A DNA stretch of 32,075 nt from an uncultured Lachnospiraceae bacterium (GTDB lineage Bacteria > Bacillota > Clostridia > Lachnospirales > Lachnospiraceae), in contig CAKSBI010000027.1 in the NCBI GenBank assembly GCA_934437985.1, positions 1-32,075 on the forward strand, in the 5' to 3' direction. How positions within the stretch are numbered: the first letter of the stretch is position 1; every line of letters begins with the position of its first letter. Below, piece after piece: positions 1 to 8,886 of this stretch. Position numbers and translations under genes: made by a program. The notes under the pieces are model-generated. The model was not told where the DNA came from and ran no database searches. It worked only from the letters and a program-made list of their open reading frames with translations.

Positions 1-60
1 GCTCCGACCGGAGTGGAACGTAGAAACGAGGTCGATGAAGCAGGAAGCCCATTGGCTTAA
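1..60 (+). CDS. tnpB: C-terminal end of an IS200/IS605-type TnpB (partial)
   Basis: Reading from base 1 gives an open frame of 19 residues (start APTGVERRN, end DEAGSPLA) closed by TAA at 58-60. The PxxVER pattern followed by a short polar tail fits the C-terminal ends of many TnpB proteins. Its last codons run into a hairpin typical of the right end of these elements. TnpB is the RNA-guided nuclease of IS200/IS605 transposons. The catalytic RuvC and zinc-finger parts lie outside the window, so the call rests on the tail and on its overlap with the element end. It could also be a decayed copy. Confidence 0.55.
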   Translation, partial: APTGVERRNEVDEAGSPLA

Positions 61-78
61 GACAATGGGTAGTTCACT
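1..78 (+). mobile_element. Right end of an IS200/IS605-family element
   Basis: The sequence from about 36 to 77 has the usual organisation of an IS200/IS605 right end: a purine-rich segment (GAAGCAGGAAG), a perfect 7-bp hairpin (CCCATTG 48-54 pairing with CAATGGG 63-69, loop 55-62), and a terminal GTTCAC at 72-77. Such ends carry subterminal hairpins recognised by the single-strand transposase TnpA and have no terminal inverted repeats. The exact right boundary cannot be fixed without an empty site; I place it just after GTTCAC. The left end is outside the window. Confidence 0.6.
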
Positions 79-169
79 TTTTGACTGATAATTTAAACCC
101 TGAGTGGGCTCCAGATATTGATAAAATAGAAATAATAAGAGCATGATTTTATGAATTGAGGTGGTAACC

Positions 170-1492
170 ATGAAAAAGTTATTAACGTCTTTTACCGCAA
201 TATGTGCAGCCATTTTTATTGCAGTCGGCGTGTCACAAAGCGGAAGGTGCGCGGAAACGGAACAGACACATAAGATTGCGGGTCCGGTTTATGACGCCCA
301 AAAGGATTATGCGGTATGGGACTGTATTTATTTTGGGAACTATCCGCAGGACAGCATTTCGCAGGATAATGTGCAGCCTGTAAAATGGCGTGTGCTCTCT
401 GTGGATGGGAATGATGCCATGCTTATTTCTGATAAGATGCTTTTTGCATCGGAGTATATATCGGATATGATGTCAGCTGCGTCCTGGAAAGGAAGCAGGC
501 TGAGAAGTGAACTTATTTTATTTGGACAGAAGGCTTTTACTGAGGAAGAGCATAATAGTATAATTACAGTTAAGGTGAATAATAAATGTAATCCTGATTA
601 TCCGGTGTATGGGGATAGTGAGGATACTGAAGAACGTATTTATGTATTGTCCTATGATGAGGCGTGCAATCCCGGGTACGGATTTTGTGCTGATGAAAAG
701 GAACAGTCTAAGACCAGACAGGCAGCCATAACAAAATATGCAATTTCAACCGGCAATGTAACGAGGTCATGGTGGCTGAGGACGCCCGGTGCCGGAAATG
801 TAAATACTGCCAATGTGGATTGTAACGGACAGATTAACAGTAAGGGAACATTGATTATGAATGACGTTGCCGGAAAAGAAAAAGATTATCTTGCGGTAAG
901 ACCGGTCCTGCACCTTGATATATCCAATACCGGTGTATGGAGTTATGCAGGAAAAGTAACGTCTGATGATGAGCTTCCTGATGTTGGAAAAGATACAAAG
1001 GCTCCAACGCCTGCGGCTGAACCGACAAAATGTCCACAGACAGATGCACCGGCTGCGACATCTGTGCCGGCAGGCTCTCCACAGTCAGATGCTCCGGCCA
1101 CGCCGACAGGGTACAGGCCTTCTGATAAGGCTGACAGAAAAAATAATGCTGCAAAGAAGCATGTAAAAACATTTGTATCAGGAAAGCTTATATACAGAAT
1201 AGTTTCCGGTAATAAAAAGGCCGTATATGTATGTGGTATTAAAATGTCAGAAAAGTCCATAAAGCATATTACCATACCCGGTAAAGTTCATTACAAAAAA
1301 AGGGCATATAAAGTAACCGGTATAGATAATGGTGCATTTAAAAATATGGCCAGGCTTAAAGCTGTTAAGATTAAAACAAAATATCTGGATTATATTGGCA
1401 AAGAAGCGTTTGGAAAAATGAAGAAAAAACTGAGGATAACGGTTCCGAAGGAGAAATCTAAGAGCTATAACAGACTTATCCGGAAAGCGTAA
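170..1492 (+). CDS. Secreted protein with DUF6273-like and LRR_5 (BspA-like) parts
   Basis: A 440-residue exported protein. The start is ATG 170, because GAGGTGG at 158-164 is a well-placed ribosome site; GTG at 161 in the same frame lies inside that site. Residues 1-27 form a signal peptide (MKKLLTS, hydrophobic core, cleavage near GRCAE). Residues about 45-260 look like DUF6273: an early YFGNYPQ, then SWWLRTPG, and near the end AVRPVLHLD. A Pro/Thr/Ala-rich linker with repeated PxSDAP-type words covers about 270-325. The C-terminal 110 residues are lysine-rich and contain a leucine-rich repeat of the LRR_5 type (GIDNGAFKNMARLKAVKI, IGKEAFGKM). The product is probably displayed at the surface or bound to the wall; its ligand is unknown. 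It lies directly after a transposon end and is followed by its own terminator. Confidence 0.7.
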   Translation: MKKLLTSFTAICAAIFIAVGVSQSGRCAETEQTHKIAGPVYDAQKDYAVWDCIYFGNYPQDSISQDNVQPVKWRVLSVDGNDAMLISDKMLFASEYISDMMSAASWKGSRLRSELILFGQKAFTEEEHNSIITVKVNNKCNPDYPVYGDSEDTEERIYVLSYDEACNPGYGFCADEKEQSKTRQAAITKYAISTGNVTRSWWLRTPGAGNVNTANVDCNGQINSKGTLIMNDVAGKEKDYLAVRPVLHLDISNTGVWSYAGKVTSDDELPDVGKDTKAPTPAAEPTKCPQTDAPAATSVPAGSPQSDAPATPTGYRPSDKADRKNNAAKKHVKTFVSGKLIYRIVSGNKKAVYVCGIKMSEKSIKHITIPGKVHYKKRAYKVTGIDNGAFKNMARLKAVKIKTKYLDYIGKEAFGKMKKKLRITVPKEKSKSYNRLIRKA

Positions 1493-1514
1493 TATTTAAT
1501 TAATAATACAATAC

Positions 1515-1558
1515 AGAAGTCGTAATGCGTTTCACATGGTGCATTATGGCTTCTTTTT
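1515..1558 (+). terminator. Intrinsic terminator after the DUF6273/LRR gene
   Basis: A 14-bp stem (1515-1528 with 1541-1554, two G.U pairs) with a 12-nt loop, followed by five T residues to 1558. It ends the transcript of the upstream secreted-protein gene. Confidence 0.8.
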
Positions 1559-1615
1559 GCATACCTGTATGTTTCGCTGTAATGAATGGAACGATACCGG
1601 GATGGTTTTGGGAGC

Positions 1616-1644
1616 TTGTTTACGGAAAAATAATATGATATAAT
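1616..1644 (+). promoter_or_regulatory. Sigma-A type promoter for the small membrane protein gene
   Basis: TTGTTT at 1616-1621 and a perfect TATAAT at 1639-1644, 17 bases apart, about 40 bases before the start codon at 1685. It sits after the preceding terminator. Confidence 0.65.
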
Positions 1645-1684
1645 AATATGACTTAATTTTAATGAGGTTTTAAGGAGATAACAC

Positions 1685-2185
1685 ATGGACGGATTATATG
1701 CTGAGGCAGGCTGTAAGAGAGCCGCTACGATAAAGACAATAGTATTAAAGGTACTTATAATTGTATTGGTAATTATGACATTTGCATTTGCTGCCATGAT
1801 CAATGCAAAGTATTTATTTGCGCTGGGGATGCTGCTTGGTGCGCTGGCTGTCTGGTACTGGCCAAGATTCTCGGTGGAATGGGAATACATATTTGTTGAT
1901 GGACAGATTGATTTTGATATGATATCCGGCGGTGAAAAGAGAAAAACAAGACTCAGGATAGATTTTGATGAAGTTGATGTTGTTGCACCAAAGAACTCGC
2001 ATGCACTTGATGCGTACCGTGATAAAAAGGTATATGATTTTTCATCACTCAGGAAAAATGCTGATGTGTACGTAATAATCGCAAAGATTCCTGAACAGGG
2101 ATTATGCCGGATATACTTTGAGCCTTCAGAAAAAATGATTGATATGATGAAGACTAAGGCACCGCGTAAGGTGATGAGTGTGTAG
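1685..2185 (+). CDS. DUF6106-like small membrane protein
   Basis: A 166-residue protein with a good ribosome site (AAGGAG 1672-1677) before ATG 1685. It starts with a short polar segment (MDGLYAEAGCKRA), followed by two adjacent hydrophobic segments at about 20-42 and 45-62 that would form a membrane hairpin. The remaining 100 residues are a charged, probably cytoplasmic, beta-rich domain (VEWEYIFVDGQIDFD, KRKTRLRIDFDEVDVVAPK). The pattern matches a conserved Lachnospiraceae family that I recall as DUF6106; no biochemical role is known to me. It has its own promoter and no clear terminator before argC, so partial read-through into argC is possible. Confidence 0.6.
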   Translation: MDGLYAEAGCKRAATIKTIVLKVLIIVLVIMTFAFAAMINAKYLFALGMLLGALAVWYWPRFSVEWEYIFVDGQIDFDMISGGEKRKTRLRIDFDEVDVVAPKNSHALDAYRDKKVYDFSSLRKNADVYVIIAKIPEQGLCRIYFEPSEKMIDMMKTKAPRKVMSV

Positions 2186-2282
2186 ATTGGGAAAGTGATT
2201 CTGCGCCGCAGATTATAATAATACAATATGCTGCCCCACTGTGGAATATGATTTTATATAATAAGAAATGGAGTGTTCAGAT

Positions 2283-3227
2283 ATGACAAAGGTATTTATT
2301 GATGGAAGTGCCGGTACTACAGGGCTTAGGATTGATGAGAGGTTTCGTGACCGTGATGATGTTGAGATTCTCCGGATTGATCCTGAATTAAGAAAAGACA
2401 TTGCAGAGAGAAAAAGACTTATTAATTCTTCTGATATAAGTTTTCTTTGTCTGCCGGATGATGCAGCAAGGGAATCTGTATCCCTCGTTGAAAATGATGA
2501 TGTTGTAATAATTGACACTTCAACGGCCCACAGAACTGATGATGACTGGGCTTATGGTTTCCCGGAGCTGTCACCCGGGCATCGTAACAGGATTGTTAAT
2601 GGGAAGAGGATTGCAGTTCCGGGATGTTATGCTTCAGGTTTTATTTCGCTTGTATATCCGCTTGTTGCCGGAGACGTTATTCCAAAGGATTTTCCGGTAA
2701 GCTGCTTTGCGTTAAGTGGTTACAGTGGGGCAGGGAAAAAAGGTATTGCAGGTTATGAAGCTGATGACAGGCCAAAAGCATTCGATGGCGGACGTTTGTA
2801 TGCACTGACGCAGCAGCATAAGCACCTTAAAGAGATGAAGAAGATAACGGGAATAGAACGTACGCCGCTTTTTTCACCGGTAATTGATGATTACTACAGC
2901 GGAATGCTTGTATCGGTACCGATGTATACGGATATGATGGCTAAAAGGCATGACCCGTCATCACTTCTTGAATATTATAGGGAATATTACGCAGGACAGA
3001 AGTTCATAAGGGTAAGCAGGGAAGATGATGAGGAGGCTGCAACAGGATTTCTGGCTGCCAATGGTCAGTCCGGGTGGGACGGACTTAAGATATACGTTAA
3101 TGGTAATGATGACAGAATAGTTGTATCTGCACAGTTTGATAACCTTGGCAAGGGTGCATCGGGAGCAGCGATACAGTGCATGAACCTCGTGCTTGGATGT
3201 GATGAGGACAAGGGTCTTCATCTGTGA
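2283..3227 (+). CDS. argC: N-acetyl-gamma-glutamyl-phosphate reductase, ArgC type 2
   Basis: ArgC catalyses the NADPH-dependent reduction of N-acetylglutamyl-5-phosphate to the semialdehyde, the third step of arginine/ornithine synthesis. The 314-residue length and overall sequence fit the shorter type 2 branch. The N-terminus KVFIDGSAGTTGLRI is the dinucleotide-binding loop; LCLPDDAA and DTSTAHRT follow. The active-site cysteine is C115 in VPGCYASGF, with GYSGAGKKG after it. ATG 2283 is preferred over ATG 2268 because the purine-rich AATGGAG at 2267-2273 is properly spaced for it. No argJ, argB or argD is adjacent, so the gene stands alone here. Confidence 0.9.
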   Translation: MTKVFIDGSAGTTGLRIDERFRDRDDVEILRIDPELRKDIAERKRLINSSDISFLCLPDDAARESVSLVENDDVVIIDTSTAHRTDDDWAYGFPELSPGHRNRIVNGKRIAVPGCYASGFISLVYPLVAGDVIPKDFPVSCFALSGYSGAGKKGIAGYEADDRPKAFDGGRLYALTQQHKHLKEMKKITGIERTPLFSPVIDDYYSGMLVSVPMYTDMMAKRHDPSSLLEYYREYYAGQKFIRVSREDDEEAATGFLAANGQSGWDGLKIYVNGNDDRIVVSAQFDNLGKGASGAAIQCMNLVLGCDEDKGLHL

Positions 3228-3255
3228 TTAATTATCGAATATACATAATTGCTCA

Positions 3256-3284
3256 TTGACTTTTTGTATCGTATTTTGTATACT
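3256..3284 (+). promoter_or_regulatory. Sigma-A promoter of guaB
   Basis: TTGACT at 3256-3261 and TATACT at 3279-3284 with a 17-base spacer, about 55 bases before the guaB start at 3340. The short A/T-rich leader shows no obvious riboswitch. Confidence 0.75.
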
Positions 3285-3291
3285 TGTCTGA

Positions 3292-4791
<1,500 letters not shown>

Positions 4792-4816
4792 TATCAGTTA
4801 GAGGGAAAAGCAAAAG

Positions 4817-5518
4817 ATGAAGCAAAGGCGTAACATCAAAAGACATTACAGTAACAAAAATGTATGGTTATTCTTTGTAACAAGTGCAGTTGTATTAGTT
4901 GTTATTTATATAATTGTCATTTTGTTAAAGTATGTTTTGCCGGCTTCACAGTCATTATCTGATCAAGCTTCAGTTGAAGTTGCTAAAACAGAGAATGTAA
5001 GTATAGTCAGTGATCTGCTTGACCCTAATGAGTATTCAAGGCCACAGACTCCCCTGAAAGAGGTCAGGGGAGTTGTTATTCATTATACGGCTAATCCCGG
5101 AACAGATGCAAAGGCCAACAGGGATTATTTTAATGGGCTGCCGGAATCTAATCAGGGCAGGGCCAGACCATTATACGTGAGCAGCCACTATGTAATAGGT
5201 CTTGATGGAACAATTATACAGTGTGTTCCGCTTGATGAAGTTGCATATGCCTCCAATGACAGGAATAACGATACAATTTCTATAGAATGCTGCCATCCTG
5301 AGAGCAATGGTATGTTTACAGATGAGACGTATGATTCGCTTGTGAGACTTGTAGCATGGCTGTGTGGTGAATATAATATATCATCGGATGGAATAATCAG
5401 GCATTATGATGTGACTGGAAAGAATTGTCCAAAATACTTTGTGGAACATGAGAAAAAGTGGAAAAGATTCAAAAAGGATGTGTTCAGTTATATAGATGAA
5501 CATCCTGTCAACAGCTGA
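4817..5518 (+). CDS. Membrane-anchored N-acetylmuramoyl-L-alanine amidase (Amidase_2)
   Basis: A 233-residue amidase that should cut the bond between muramic acid and the peptide stem. After a basic N-terminus (MKQRRNIKRHYSNKN) a single hydrophobic segment at about 17-40 acts as a membrane anchor with the enzyme outside. The Amidase_2 fold covers about 75-225. Probable zinc ligands are H89 (VVIHYTAN), H196 (IIRHYDVTGKNCP) and C204. SSHYVIGLDGTIIQCVPL and the NNDTISIECC strand are typical of the family. It follows guaB closely and ends at a terminator shared with the opposing gene. The role could be growth, division or germination; the sequence does not decide which. Confidence 0.88.
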   Translation: MKQRRNIKRHYSNKNVWLFFVTSAVVLVVIYIIVILLKYVLPASQSLSDQASVEVAKTENVSIVSDLLDPNEYSRPQTPLKEVRGVVIHYTANPGTDAKANRDYFNGLPESNQGRARPLYVSSHYVIGLDGTIIQCVPLDEVAYASNDRNNDTISIECCHPESNGMFTDETYDSLVRLVAWLCGEYNISSDGIIRHYDVTGKNCPKYFVEHEKKWKRFKKDVFSYIDEHPVNS

Positions 5519-5528
5519 TAATAATATA

Positions 5529-5569
5529 AGAATCGGGTCTGTGTATTACAGACCTAATTCTATATTTTT
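5529..5569 (+). terminator. Terminator of guaB-amidase, inside the 3' end of the dCMP deaminase gene
   Basis: Stem AGAAT (5529-5533) / ATTCT (5557-5561), a 2-nt mismatch, then GGTCTGT (5536-5542) / ACAGACC (5548-5554) with a 5-nt loop, followed by T residues at 5565-5569. The 3' half lies in the last codons of the convergent deaminase gene (stop at 5546-5548). Confidence 0.75.
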
Positions 5570-6025
5570 GCCGGCAGGAATATATGGCGTAAATCTGACA
5601 CCGGCTGCACGGAGCATTGTTTTTGCGGCAATTGTTGAATCTGTTTCGGAATATTTATCACTAAGATATATTATTTCTGTTATTCCGGACTGGATAATTG
5701 CTTTTGTACATTCGTTGCATGGAAACAGGGTGGTATATATCTTTGAATTACGGATATCGGTTCCGGTATAGTTAAGGATAGCATTGAGTTCTGCGTGGCA
5801 TACATACAGATACTTCGTTGTGAGCGGGTCACCCTCACGGTTCCATGGAAATTCGTCATCACTGCATCCGACAGGCATGCCATTGTATCCAACTGACAGA
5901 ATTTTATTGTTCTGGCTTACTATACATGCGCCAACAGAAGTGTTAGGGTCTTTGCTTCTTTTGGCTGATAGGAGAGCAATCCCCATAAAATATTCATCCC
6001 ATTTCAAATAGTTTTGCTTTTTCAT
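5546..6025 (-). CDS. dCMP deaminase (ComEB-like)
   Basis: A 159-residue deoxycytidylate deaminase that would convert dCMP to dUMP, the precursor of dTMP. The zinc-binding cytidine deaminase signature is complete: H77-A-E79 in YVCHAELNAIL, with E79 as proton shuttle, and P-C103-N-E-C106 in FPCNECTKAI. The N-terminal WDEYFMGIALLSAKRSKDPNTSVGACIV and the GYNGMPVGCSDDEFPW loop are characteristic of dCMP deaminases and distinguish it from riboflavin or tRNA deaminases. It lies downstream of rpsT on the same strand, separated by the rpsT terminator, so expression probably comes from read-through or a weak local promoter. Its end overlaps the converging terminator. Confidence 0.88.
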   Translation of the reverse strand: MKKQNYLKWDEYFMGIALLSAKRSKDPNTSVGACIVSQNNKILSVGYNGMPVGCSDDEFPWNREGDPLTTKYLYVCHAELNAILNYTGTDIRNSKIYTTLFPCNECTKAIIQSGITEIIYLSDKYSETDSTIAAKTMLRAAGVRFTPYIPAGKNIELGL

Positions 6026-6058
6026 TAGAATATCAGACCTTTCCTGTCTTAATATAGT

Positions 6059-6090
6059 AAAAAAGCTGTTACCGTAAAAGTAACAGCTTA
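6059..6090 (-). terminator. Intrinsic terminator of rpsT
   Basis: Read on the minus strand, AGCTGTTAC / GTAACAGCT (plus coordinates 6081-6089 and 6065-6073) form a 9-bp stem with a 7-nt loop, followed by a run of T from 6064 down to 6059. It lies about 25 bases after the rpsT stop codon. There is no T-run on the plus side, so it acts only on the minus strand. Confidence 0.85.
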
Positions 6091-6112
6091 TAATAATTAA
6101 ATATATCGAAAA

Positions 6113-6376
6113 CTATGCCATCTTGTTAACTGCAATAGCTAATCTTGATATCTTTCTAGCAGCAGTATTCTTGTGGAAAATGCCCTTACGCTGAGCTTTG
6201 TCGATCTCTGATATTGCATTCTTTAATGCAACTGCAGCCGATTCAGAGTCATTAGCAGCAATAGCAGCATCCACTTTTTTGATAGCTGTCTTAACTTTAG
6301 AACGAATTGCCTTGTTTCTATCTGCCCTTGTTCTTGAAACTAAAATTCTTTTCTTTGCAGACTTAATATTTGCCAT
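6113..6376 (-). CDS. rpsT: 30S ribosomal protein S20
   Basis: An 87-residue basic protein, [20 protein letters not shown] at the N-terminus, binding 16S rRNA in the small subunit body. The start at 6376 is set by a strong ribosome site (AGGAGGTGTG, with AGGAGG at 6384-6389) and by the conserved MANIKSA beginning; the frame stays open upstream but that part is leader. The gene is divergent from gpr, an arrangement common in Firmicutes. It has its own promoter, a short structured leader and a terminator. Confidence 0.97.
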   Translation of the reverse strand: MANIKSAKKRILVSRTRADRNKAIRSKVKTAIKKVDAAIAANDSESAAVALKNAISEIDKAQRKGIFHKNTAARKISRLAIAVNKMA

Positions 6377-6413
6377 GATCACACCTCCTATGTATCTGGA
6401 TTCATAAGCAAGT

Positions 6414-6437
6414 TGTAGGGAGACACGATGTCCTACA
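6414..6437 (-). promoter_or_regulatory. Hairpin in the rpsT 5' leader
   Basis: In the roughly 65-nt leader of rpsT, TGTAG pairs with CTACA (ends at 6437 and 6414) with an inner GACA/TGTC closed by a 3-nt loop. S20 controls its own translation in some bacteria; whether this hairpin takes part is unknown. Confidence 0.35.
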
Positions 6438-6451
6438 TTGCACACTTGTAT

Positions 6452-6480
6452 ATTTTATTATATTGGAGAGATTATGTCAA
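6452..6480 (-). promoter_or_regulatory. Sigma-A promoter of rpsT
   Basis: On the minus strand, TTGACA (6480-6475) and TAAAAT (6457-6452) are separated by exactly 17 bases, with the start site expected near 6445 and the rpsT start codon at 6376. Confidence 0.75.
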
Positions 6481-6587
6481 GAAAAAAATAGAAAAATTTG
6501 ATGTGGTTTATGAACCATTTATGAAAATGTCCTAATGAAGTATAATTAATAGTATTCTGCATACAATGTTTATCAGGAGATGATGCT

Positions 6588-7508
6588 ATGCTTTCAAAAA
6601 GGACAGACCTTGCACTGGAGACCAGGGAGAGCTTTCCGGGAGATGGTGGGGAGATCGAGGGTGTCGTTCTTGATAAAAAGACGATTGAAATAAGCAGGGA
6701 TTTCAGGTTTGATGTATCAACTGTTAAAATCATTAATGAATCCGGTGCGGACAGAATGAAAAAACCGATGGGGACATATATTACAATAGAGATCGGAAAT
6801 GTGCTTCATATAGAAGATGATGACAGGGAAAAAGTGATTGAACAGATAAGCATGCTCATCGAGGAGCTTACAGGCAGACTTGATAAGCTGAGAGTTCTTG
6901 TTGCAGGGCTTGGCAACAGACAGGTTACAGCTGATTCGCTTGGACCGTTAATGGTGGATGAGCTAAATGTATCAAGACACCTTGCACTAGAATATGGGCA
7001 TTCATTCCTTGATTCACTTGGTATTGGGGAGGTCTGTGCCATAGCTCCCGGTGTAATGGCGCAGACAGGTATGGAAGCTGAAGAGATACTCAGTGCGATT
7101 GCTGATGATATAAAGCCGGATATAATACTTGTTATTGATGCGCTTGCAGCACGTTCTGTTAAACGTGTTACTACAACTATCCAGGTAACGGATACTGGGA
7201 TTAATCCGGGCTCAGGGGTTGGAAACCACCGCCTTGGGATAGACAGGGAAAGCCTTGGGGTTCCTGTAATAGCAATTGGCGTTCCTACAGTTGTAGAAGC
7301 AGAAGTTATTGTTGGTGACAGAATAGAGGAATTTATGTACAGGCAGGGCTTTAGTGATGACGAGATACAGGTGTTTCTAAGCAATATGGGTGAGCCTGCG
7401 ATAAGAGATATGTATGTTACGCCTAAAAATATTGATGAAACCGTAAAAGCAGTTGGAAAGCTGATTGCAGATGTAATAAACCATGCAATGACGATCAGGA
7501 CTGCATGA
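6588..7508 (+). CDS. gpr: Germination protease GPR
   Basis: GPR is the aspartic-type endoprotease that degrades small acid-soluble spore proteins at germination. The protein is 306 residues, slightly shorter than the Bacillus zymogen. The N-terminal RTDLALETRESFPG is the conserved propeptide/substrate-like region. The core contains VLVAGLGNRQVTADSLGP, a long conserved segment with APGVMAQTGMEAEEI, DALAARSVKRV, TDTGINPGSGVGNHR and IGVPTVVEAE. The ribosome site AGGAG is at 6574-6578. Location beside rpsT and before spoIIP is the standard Firmicute order. A forespore sigma-G-like promoter may lie upstream (CATACAA at 6560-6566), but this is weak. Confidence 0.95.
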   Translation: MLSKRTDLALETRESFPGDGGEIEGVVLDKKTIEISRDFRFDVSTVKIINESGADRMKKPMGTYITIEIGNVLHIEDDDREKVIEQISMLIEELTGRLDKLRVLVAGLGNRQVTADSLGPLMVDELNVSRHLALEYGHSFLDSLGIGEVCAIAPGVMAQTGMEAEEILSAIADDIKPDIILVIDALAARSVKRVTTTIQVTDTGINPGSGVGNHRLGIDRESLGVPVIAIGVPTVVEAEVIVGDRIEEFMYRQGFSDDEIQVFLSNMGEPAIRDMYVTPKNIDETVKAVGKLIADVINHAMTIRTA

Positions 7509-7566
7509 GCAGGTGATATGTTTCTTGTTAATAAATGTTATATAAGTAATATGGATATGGGAGTGT

Positions 7567-8823
7567 ATTGTTATCAGAAATATAAAAATTAATCCCGGAA
7601 TTGTCTGCGGTATTATGCTGATGCTTTTGCTGTCATTTGCTTTTTCGGGATTTTCGTTTGAATCGGAATTATATGGCGGTATTTTATGTGAAATGCTTCT
7701 TGAGGAATATCCCGGAGTGTCGGTATTGTCAAAGACATATGATAATACAGGTGAAATGTATGGTGAGTTTATTGCCGGTGACTGTGTTCCTGCATCGGGT
7801 TATAATTTTCAGGCAGGGGATACAATGATAATGCCCGGAGAGGTTAATTCTACAATCGGAGGACATACATTTTCACTGTATGACAGGGTAATATACGAAA
7901 ATGAAGAATACGGCGAAGAGGCTTACATATATAATGAAAATGCAGAACCATCAGGGGCTGTGGACGGTGCCGGAAGCGCAGAGGCCGGAAGCGCAGAGGC
8001 CGGAAGCGGGGAGACTGTCGAGGCTGTGGCACTTAATGACAGCACGTCTGAATTAATAAAAAAATTGTATGAATGTAAGGATACAGGATATTTATTGAAG
8101 AATTTCTATATAGTTGACAGCACAACATCGATTAAAAAATCCAATTTTAAGGTAAGTAAAATGTTAAAAAAAGATTTTACTATGAAAAAATCGCCTGAGC
8201 CTCAGATACTTATCTATCATACACATGGTGCATCGGAGGGATTTAAAGACAGCAGGGCGGATGATGTAAATGATGGGATTATCGGGGTTGGTGATTACCT
8301 GACAGATATTCTCACTAATGAATATGGATATAATGTGTATCACGACAGAAATTGTTACGATCTGATTGATGGAAAGATTGACAGAAGCCTTGCATATGCC
8401 AAAGCCTTACCTTCAATATCGGCAATTCTGTCTGAGCATCCGTCTATAAAGGTGGTGATAGACCTCCACAGGGATGGGGTTGGGAAAAATGTACGGACGA
8501 CAACAGATGTCAATGGTGTAAAGACCGCACAGGTTATGCTGTTTAATGGACTTAGCAGAAATAGCCGGGGAGCGATAAAATATCTGAAAAATGATAACCT
8601 TAATGATAATCTGGCATTCAGCCTGCAGGTTAAGCTGAAAGCATTGCAATTATATCCGGGGCTTACCAAACCAATATATTTAAAGGGTTACAGGTATAAT
8701 CTGCATTTGATGGCAAGAAGTCTGCTGATAGAGCTTGGCAGCCAGAATAATACTGTGGAAGAGGCAAAAAATGCTATTCCACCATTAGCTGATGTCCTTA
8801 ACAGGGTACTGACCGGGGAATAG
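7567..8823 (+). CDS. spoIIP: Stage II sporulation protein P
   Basis: SpoIIP is a membrane-anchored amidase/endopeptidase that works with SpoIID and SpoIIM to thin septal peptidoglycan during engulfment. The C-terminal catalytic domain (about the last 220 residues) holds QILIYHTHGASEGF, IKVVIDLHRDGVG and LLIELGSQNNT, the expected metal-site motifs. The first ATG is at 7615, but it has no clear ribosome site and would cut the membrane anchor in half. The open frame continues upstream to 7546, and a start at the rare codon ATT 7567 (or ATC 7573) behind GGGAG 7559-7563 would give a basic lead (RNIKIN) before a full hydrophobic segment. If ATG 7615 is used the protein has 402 residues. A 15-bp tandem repeat codes for a GSAEA-type linker at 7969-8013. 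Confidence 0.9.
   Translation: MVIRNIKINPGIVCGIMLMLLLSFAFSGFSFESELYGGILCEMLLEEYPGVSVLSKTYDNTGEMYGEFIAGDCVPASGYNFQAGDTMIMPGEVNSTIGGHTFSLYDRVIYENEEYGEEAYIYNENAEPSGAVDGAGSAEAGSAEAGSGETVEAVALNDSTSELIKKLYECKDTGYLLKNFYIVDSTTSIKKSNFKVSKMLKKDFTMKKSPEPQILIYHTHGASEGFKDSRADDVNDGIIGVGDYLTDILTNEYGYNVYHDRNCYDLIDGKIDRSLAYAKALPSISAILSEHPSIKVVIDLHRDGVGKNVRTTTDVNGVKTAQVMLFNGLSRNSRGAIKYLKNDNLNDNLAFSLQVKLKALQLYPGLTKPIYLKGYRYNLHLMARSLLIELGSQNNTVEEAKNAIPPLADVLNRVLTGE
7969..8013 (+). repeat. Three tandem 15-bp repeats in spoIIP
   Basis: Unit GCCGGAAGCGCAGAG at 7969-7983 and 7984-7998, with a third copy at 7999-8013 that differs at two bases. It encodes an Ala-Gly-Ser-Ala-Glu linker before the catalytic domain. A whole number of codons per unit means that slippage would change linker length without a frameshift. 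Confidence 0.9.
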
Positions 8824-8886
8824 GAGCCGGCTGCGTATTACGGCCTGTGAACTGATAAAAACAGGCTACTCAATAATGCGAATATG

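Larger units (their letters stand above)
1..97 (+). ncRNA. Putative omega-RNA (reRNA) 3' scaffold plus guide
   Basis: In IS200/IS605 elements the guide RNA of TnpB comes from the 3' end of the tnpB transcript: the scaffold ends at the element's right end and the next roughly 16-20 nt of flanking DNA act as guide. Here the scaffold would end near 77 after the 48-69 hairpin, and the guide would start at about 78 (TTTTTGACTGATAATTTAAA). The 5' boundary of the RNA lies inside tnpB, partly off the window. This is inferred from family architecture; processing and activity are not shown by the sequence. Confidence 0.45.

Noticed and set aside
1465..2226. Long minus-strand open frame (253 codons)
   Set aside because: It lies antisense to the small membrane protein gene, which has a promoter, ribosome site and good protein features; the minus frame has no ribosome site or recognisable domain.
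5496..5771. 91-codon plus-strand open frame after the amidase gene
   Set aside because: It is antisense to dCMP deaminase, overlaps the end of the amidase gene and runs through a terminator.
6536..6566. Sigma-G-like promoter before gpr (TGAAGT and CATACAA)
   Set aside because: The -35 match is weak and the start site would fall almost on the ribosome site; not listed as a feature.
6806..7384. 192-codon minus-strand open frame within gpr
   Set aside because: Serine/isoleucine-rich shadow of a clearly conserved gene.
7969..8013. Short repeats considered as CRISPR
   Set aside because: Units are directly adjacent without spacers and stay in the coding frame of spoIIP.
8843..8866. GCCTGT/ACAGGC hairpin after spoIIP as a terminator
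   Set aside because: Only 6 bp with a 12-nt loop and no T-run.
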